In this document: positions 60,562 to 64,000 of the stretch, in pieces | Layout: the number at the start of each line of letters is the position of its first letter | How positions within the stretch are numbered: the stretch's first letter is position 1 | Source of the DNA: AWTP1-13 sp963840445 | GTDB lineage: Bacteria; Pseudomonadota; Alphaproteobacteria; Rhizobiales; Hyphomicrobiaceae | NCBI GenBank assembly: GCA_963840445.1 | Contig: CAWIZC010000018.1 | Span: 124,001-188,000, forward strand | DNA length: 64,000 nt | Reading direction: 5' to 3' | Notes under the pieces: generated by a model | Database searches by the model: none | What the model was told of the DNA's origin: nothing | Seen by the model: only the letters and a program-made list of their open reading frames with translations | Made by a program: the position numbers and the translations under genes

Positions 60562-61449
60562 TCATATCTGCCGTCGCTTCGCGACGAGCTTCGCAAACTT
60601 CTCGTACTCGGCCTCATTGACCGTATAGCTGTGATCGTCGTCGGGGAAGGAGCCCTCTTTGACCTCCTTCACATATTGCTTGATGCCTGCTACCGCAACC
60701 TCGGTCAACTTAGCGAAGCGCTTTGTGAACTTCGGCTTGAAGTCGGTGAACACGCCCAGCAGGTCATGGCACAGCAGAATCTGCCCGTCCGTACCCACGC
60801 CGGCGCCGATGCCGATGGTTGGGATGGTGAGCTGCTCGGAGATTAGCTTCGCGATCTTGGCTGGCACCGCCTCGAACTCCAGCATGAAGCAGCCGGCGTC
60901 CTCGATGGCCAGCGCATCCTCCAGGATCTTCATAGCCGCGTCCGCCGTCCGGCCCTGGATCTTGAAGCCGCCGAACATGGCAATCGTGTGGGGCGTCAGG
61001 CCGATGTGGGAGGCGGTCGGGATGCCCGAATCGACCAGCGCCTTCAGGATGTGCGCCTGGCTCTTGCCGCCCTGCGGCTTGACCGCGTCGGAACCGCCAT
61101 CCTGCATGAAGCGCGTGGCATTCATCAGCGCGCGGTCGACCGTGTTGTAGCTCTGATAGGGCATGCACCCCAGCACGAACGTATTCGGCGCGCCGCGGCG
61201 GATCGCCTGCGCGTGCATGATCATCATGTCCATGCTGGCCGGAATCGTACTCTTATGGCCGTGCGCGATCATGGCCAGGCTGTCGCCGACGACCGCGACA
61301 TCGACGCCGGCCATCTCCGCCCATTGCGCCGCCGTGTAGTCCGGCACCGACATGTAGACCATCTTCTCGCCCGTCTTCTTGGACTCGCGGATCTCCGTGA
61401 TGGTGCGCTTCTCGCGCTTCTTCTCCGCAGGCTTGGCGTCCCCCGTCAT
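60562..61449 (-). CDS. Ketopantoate hydroxymethyltransferase (PanB) homologue
   Basis: About 295 residues. It keeps the PanB core: VAVVGDSLAMIAHGHKSTIP (the metal/substrate loop with D-S-L), AIRRGAPNTFVLGCMPYQSY, HIGLTPHTIAMFGGFKIQGR, MLEFEAVPAKIAKLISEQ with the catalytic Glu, and GIGAGVGTDGQILLCHDLLG. An N-terminal basic extension and VPDYTAAQWAEMAG replace the usual DYPTARLLDEAG-type start. So it may make 2-dehydropantoate for coenzyme A, or act on a related 2-oxoacid. Its place next to galactarate genes leaves both options open. Confidence 0.82.
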   Translation of the reverse strand: MTGDAKPAEKKREKRTITEIRESKKTGEKMVYMSVPDYTAAQWAEMAGVDVAVVGDSLAMIAHGHKSTIPASMDMMIMHAQAIRRGAPNTFVLGCMPYQSYNTVDRALMNATRFMQDGGSDAVKPQGGKSQAHILKALVDSGIPTASHIGLTPHTIAMFGGFKIQGRTADAAMKILEDALAIEDAGCFMLEFEAVPAKIAKLISEQLTIPTIGIGAGVGTDGQILLCHDLLGVFTDFKPKFTKRFAKLTEVAVAGIKQYVKEVKEGSFPDDDHSYTVNEAEYEKFAKLVAKRRQI

Positions 61450-61463
61450 GCGATCTTCCTCCT

Positions 61464-61832
61464 TCAGGCGATGAGCTTGCTTATCACCGTCAGGCCGGTG
61501 GCAAGTGCGGCGAATATCACTAGACCGCGCCGGCCGTTGACGACGCTGTCGGGAAACGGCTGCAGCAGCAACGGCGCGAACAGCACCATGGCCCCGCCGC
61601 CGATCACGGCCGCGTAGAGCGGCACCCGCTGGCAGGCAAACAGCACGGCAGCCAGGGTCAGCACCGCGCACAGCGCGATCGTGCCCCACAGCAGCAGCGG
61701 GCCCAGGCCCGCCCGCAGCGTCGGGGCGCGATGCTCCTCGGGAAAGTGCCCGCTGACCGTCAACCCGAACAGTGACAGCACCAGCACGAGCGCCATGAAC
61801 AGGGCCAGCTCCGGGAGCGGCGGCAATGCCAT
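61464..61832 (-). CDS. Small membrane protein (122 residues), unknown
   Basis: Four hydrophobic helices: LPELALFMALVLVLSLFGLT, LGPLLLWGTIALCAVLTLAA, PLYAAVIGGGAMVLFAPLLL and RRGLVIFAALATGLTVISKL. The layout resembles small-subunit (TctB-like) or accessory membrane proteins, but no family was recognised with confidence. It lies between the PanB homologue and another small membrane protein gene, all on the minus strand, so the three could be one operon. Confidence 0.6.
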   Translation of the reverse strand: MALPPLPELALFMALVLVLSLFGLTVSGHFPEEHRAPTLRAGLGPLLLWGTIALCAVLTLAAVLFACQRVPLYAAVIGGGAMVLFAPLLLQPFPDSVVNGRRGLVIFAALATGLTVISKLIA

Positions 61833-61852
61833 TTCGACCGCTCCTGCGCGAA

Positions 61853-62056
61853 CTACTCGGCCTTGCTGGAGGCGCGCGGCTCCGGCTTGCCGCCCTGTGC
61901 CTCGGGGAACACCCACATGGCGAGCACCGCGAACACGGCGAATCCGATCACGAACCAGAACAGGTCCGGCTTGCCGTTGGCGTTCTCCCAATAGGCAAAG
62001 CCGATCGCGACCAGCAGGGTCACCAGCGATACGACAGCTTTCACGTCACCGGGCAT
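61853..62056 (-). CDS. Small membrane protein (67 residues), unknown
   Basis: Two hydrophobic helices: VKAVVSLVTLLVAIGFAYWE and DLFWFVIGFAVFAVLAMWVF, then a short charged tail (PEPRASSKAE). The ATG at 62056 was chosen because the upstream frame runs into a family B repeat. It sits 20 bases before the 122-residue membrane protein gene and is probably co-transcribed with it. No function inferred. Confidence 0.6.
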   Translation of the reverse strand: MPGDVKAVVSLVTLLVAIGFAYWENANGKPDLFWFVIGFAVFAVLAMWVFPEAQGGKPEPRASSKAE

Positions 62057-62071
62057 GGCCGTCCTCGTTGT

Positions 62072-62132
62072 TCCCCCTCTCCCTGCTTGCGGGGAGAGGG
62101 CGGGCACTGGCTGCTCCCCCCGGGGGAGAGGG
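62072..62132. repeat. Dispersed palindromic repeat, family B (short copy)
   Basis: CCCCCTCTCCCTGCTTGCGG, GGGAGAGGGCGGGCA and CTCCCCCCGGGGGAGAGGG: the same GGGGAGAGGG end block and CTTGCGGGGAGAGGG phrase as the copy at 45215. It sits between two minus-strand genes. Confidence 0.7.
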
Positions 62133-62140
62133 AATGTCAA

Positions 62141-62911
62141 TCAGTAGTTGCCCAGCGGCACGGCCGCCGCCTCATCGGGGCGCTTGGGTGCTCCGCGCAA
62201 GTTCTTCTTCAAGTACCGCGTGTCGTAGCCGTTGAATAGATGCCCGAGCAGGCCGCGGCTCAAATCGGACGTACCGAAGAACCAGTCGGCGATCGGGAAG
62301 GTCAGGTTCATGTTGGTCTCCATCATCAGCCGCGCATTGTGATGGGCGGTGTGATGGCGCCGCAGCGTGTTGACGAACGGCATGTTGCGCACGAACCAGT
62401 TCTCGTCGACGTGGCAGCAGAAGTGCATGAACTCGTAGATCAGGTACATGCCAGTGGTGGTGCACATGAACAGCCAGCCGACGTTGGCCGAGAACAGGTG
62501 GCCGAGGATCACTCCGCCCGGCAGCGACATCAGGATGAACACCACCAGCGCGTAGGGCGGGAACACCGTGACCCGCCAATCCTTGTGGTCGCGGAAGCGC
62601 ATCTCCTCGTCGGTGAAGAACTGGTGATGGTTGAGCGTGTGCCGCTCGTAGACCGCGCGCAGCCCTTTGATGTTCACGGGGCGGTGCATCACATATTTGT
62701 GCACGAACCACTCGAAGGCGTTCGTGAATAGGAACGTGACGGGGATCGTCAGCCACTCGAGCGGCGTCACATTATGGATGTGCTGCAGGTAGATGTAGAA
62801 CGCCGCAGCACCCATCGCGTAGATGATGGCGATGTGGAGATAGCCGTCATAGAAACCCATGATGCGCGAGCGGTAGACTTGCCGGTAGCTCTTCTGGCGA
62901 TCCGTTATCAT
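62141..62911 (-). CDS. Fatty acid hydroxylase/sterol desaturase family protein
   Basis: 256 residues, a di-iron membrane oxygenase. Histidine boxes in order are HKYVMHR (HxxxxH), HTLNHHQFF (HxxxHH), HFCCHVDENW and RRHHTAHHN (HHxxHH), between four hydrophobic helices. Family members hydroxylate or desaturate fatty acids, carotenoids or sterols in the inner membrane. The substrate is not visible. It follows the small-membrane-protein genes on the same strand, 84 bases upstream. Confidence 0.9.
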   Translation of the reverse strand: MITDRQKSYRQVYRSRIMGFYDGYLHIAIIYAMGAAAFYIYLQHIHNVTPLEWLTIPVTFLFTNAFEWFVHKYVMHRPVNIKGLRAVYERHTLNHHQFFTDEEMRFRDHKDWRVTVFPPYALVVFILMSLPGGVILGHLFSANVGWLFMCTTTGMYLIYEFMHFCCHVDENWFVRNMPFVNTLRRHHTAHHNARLMMETNMNLTFPIADWFFGTSDLSRGLLGHLFNGYDTRYLKKNLRGAPKRPDEAAAVPLGNY

Positions 62912-63033
62912 TGTGCCGTTTCCTCGCTGCGGGCGCCGTCCTGGCCGAGCATATAGCCGCTCGCCGGTGCCCAGGGTACTGGCTCTGATATATCAGAGAT
63001 ACACCAATGCCCTTTTCTTCGTCAATCCTCGCA

Positions 63034-63741
63034 TTACGCCGCGCCCTCGACGATCCTGGCCACGGCGGCATCCTTGCGCGCTTCGGCCGGCGGTCCGGAG
63101 AAGATGATCTCGCCGCGCTCAATGACATAGAGCCGGTCCGCGAAATCGGGCACGTGATGCAGGTTGGATTCGGCAATCAAGACGGCATGCCCGAGCTGAC
63201 GGATCGAGGCAATGCCCTCCACGATCGATGGCACCACGGCGGGCGACAGCCCCTCCGTCGGCTCGTCCAGCAGCAATAGCTTGGCGTCCAGTGCGAGAGC
63301 GCGCGCAATCGACACCATCTTGCGCTCGCCGCCGGACAGCTGCTGGCCGCCGCGCTGCCGATAGCGTTCGAGTTTGGGGAATACACGGTAAGCCAGCGCC
63401 TCGCGCTCCGCGGCCGAGCGCGCGGTCTGCCGCGTCCAGGTCGGCAGCAGGATGTTCTCGGCTACGGTCAGGTCGCCGAACACCTCGCTCTCCTCGGGCG
63501 CGAAGCCGATCCCAAGTCTCGCGATCTTGAACGGCGGCAAGCCGATGATGGATCGCCCCTCCAGGCTGATGCTGCCGGCGACCGGGCGGCGCTGGCCCAT
63601 GATGGTGCGGAAGGTGGTCGACTTGCCGGCGCCGTTACGGCCGACTAGGCACACCAGCTCGCCGGCTTTCACCTCCAGCGACACCCCGCGCAGGATGTGG
63701 CTGTTCTCAATGTCGACGGCGAGGTTGGCCACCCTCAACAT
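63034..63741 (-). CDS. livF: Branched-chain amino acid-type ABC transporter ATP-binding protein
   Basis: 235 residues. Walker A is VGRNGAGKSTTFRTIMG. The ABC signature is QQLSGGERKMVSIARALALD, Walker B is LLLLDEPTEGLSP and the H-loop is AVLIAESNLH. Length, LTVAENIL and the 'EPTEGL..P..V..I' pattern fit the LivF branch of the HAAT family. The start overlaps the LivG-type stop by one base (TGATG), so both ATPases form a coupled pair. The amide or acid substrate may differ from branched amino acids. Confidence 0.93.
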   Translation of the reverse strand: MLRVANLAVDIENSHILRGVSLEVKAGELVCLVGRNGAGKSTTFRTIMGQRRPVAGSISLEGRSIIGLPPFKIARLGIGFAPEESEVFGDLTVAENILLPTWTRQTARSAAEREALAYRVFPKLERYRQRGGQQLSGGERKMVSIARALALDAKLLLLDEPTEGLSPAVVPSIVEGIASIRQLGHAVLIAESNLHHVPDFADRLYVIERGEIIFSGPPAEARKDAAVARIVEGAA

Positions 63742-64000
63742 CAGTGGCCTCCCCGTCGCTTGCCGACCACCGTCTCGATGATGACCGGGTCTGAGAAGAA
63801 CGGCCCGGGCGGCAGGTCGGCCAGCACGCGTCCCTCCGAAAGGGCGATGATGCGCTGCGAGTAGGCCGCCACCAAGTCCATGTCGTGCTCGACCAGGATG
63901 ATGGCCTTGACGCCGGCGGCGCCGGCCGCCGCGATCAGCGTTTTCATGACGCCGTGCTTCTCGGCCGTCGAGACGCCGGAGGTCGGCTCGTCGAGCAGGA
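63741..64000 (-). CDS. livG: Branched-chain amino acid-type ABC transporter ATP-binding protein, C-terminal part
   Basis: The frame is open to the right window edge, leaving about the last 86 residues. Visible are Walker B LLDEPTSGVSTAEKHGVM, the switch IILVEHDMDLVAAYSQRIIA (VEHDM is typical of LivG) and LSEGRVLADLPPGPFFSDPV. It is the partner ATPase of the livF product. Permeases and the binding protein should lie beyond the window. Confidence 0.88.
   Translation of the reverse strand, partial: LLDEPTSGVSTAEKHGVMKTLIAAAGAAGVKAIILVEHDMDLVAAYSQRIIALSEGRVLADLPPGPFFSDPVIIETVVGKRRGGH

Noticed and set aside
1..64000. tRNA or rRNA genes, prophage or integrase
   Set aside because: Looked for by eye on both strands and not found; a covariance-model scan would be decisive for tRNAs.

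Overview
The window is GC-rich chromosomal DNA, most likely from an alphaproteobacterium of the Hyphomicrobiales/Reyranella-like kind. The main evidence is the block rpmH-rnpA-yidC-engB-(Clp_N protein)-argB-pyrimidine 5'-nucleotidase (42.2-50 kb), a gene order known from Rhizobiales-type genomes. Dense dispersed palindromic repeats and many small-molecule oxidoreductases fit the same group. I cannot name genus or species from sequence alone. No rRNA, tRNA, CRISPR array, phage or intact insertion sequence was seen.

Layout. 0-2.9 kb: end of an exopolysaccharide locus (tail of a tyrosine autokinase, a J-domain-like protein, a TPR protein, a secreted Ser/Gly-rich protein). 3-9.2 kb: an amidohydrolase, then a TetR regulator followed by an RND efflux adaptor and permease. 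9.5-16.3 kb: small proteins (DUF4177, DUF1330, cupin), a zinc alcohol dehydrogenase, an MHS-type MFS symporter with a clear terminator, a 59-residue two-helix protein and an EF-hand protein. 16.4-23 kb: a PAS-GGDEF-EAL protein, a LysR regulator divergent from a flavin reductase with a perfect palindrome between them, and a GDSL-esterase autotransporter. 23-29.4 kb: a catabolic stretch of six oxidoreductase or amidohydrolase genes. 29.5-35.2 kb: two overlapping membrane GTPases, an AI-2E family permease, a DUF883 protein, a holin-like protein, a low-affinity iron permease-like protein and a response regulator. 35.5-42 kb: glpD, a histidine kinase, and a flavin disulfide oxidoreductase coupled to a TVP38 protein. 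42.2-50.7 kb: the housekeeping block and a VOC protein. 50.7-56.6 kb: a ModA-like binding protein, a sulfatase-modifying-factor-like protein, a two-domain L,D-transpeptidase, a TonB-type protein, and an ArsR-SRPBCC pair. 56.8-62.9 kb: galactarate catabolism (garD-like, kdgD, GntR), a PanB homologue, small membrane proteins and a fatty-acid hydroxylase-type protein. 63-64 kb: the ends of a branched-chain amino acid ABC transporter (livF, livG).

The most notable points are as follows. (1) YidC carries a C-terminal extension ending in a J-domain-like segment without HPD. (2) A palindromic repeat sits in frame inside the N-terminus of the pyrimidine nucleotidase. (3) A paired GTPase/membrane-protein operon lies at 29.5-34.9 kb. 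(4) At least three families of dispersed palindromic repeats are present, one abutting the glpD start codon. (5) Six otherwise intact genes, including the normally essential yidC, each contain one single-base frameshift, which points to sequence or assembly errors rather than gene decay.
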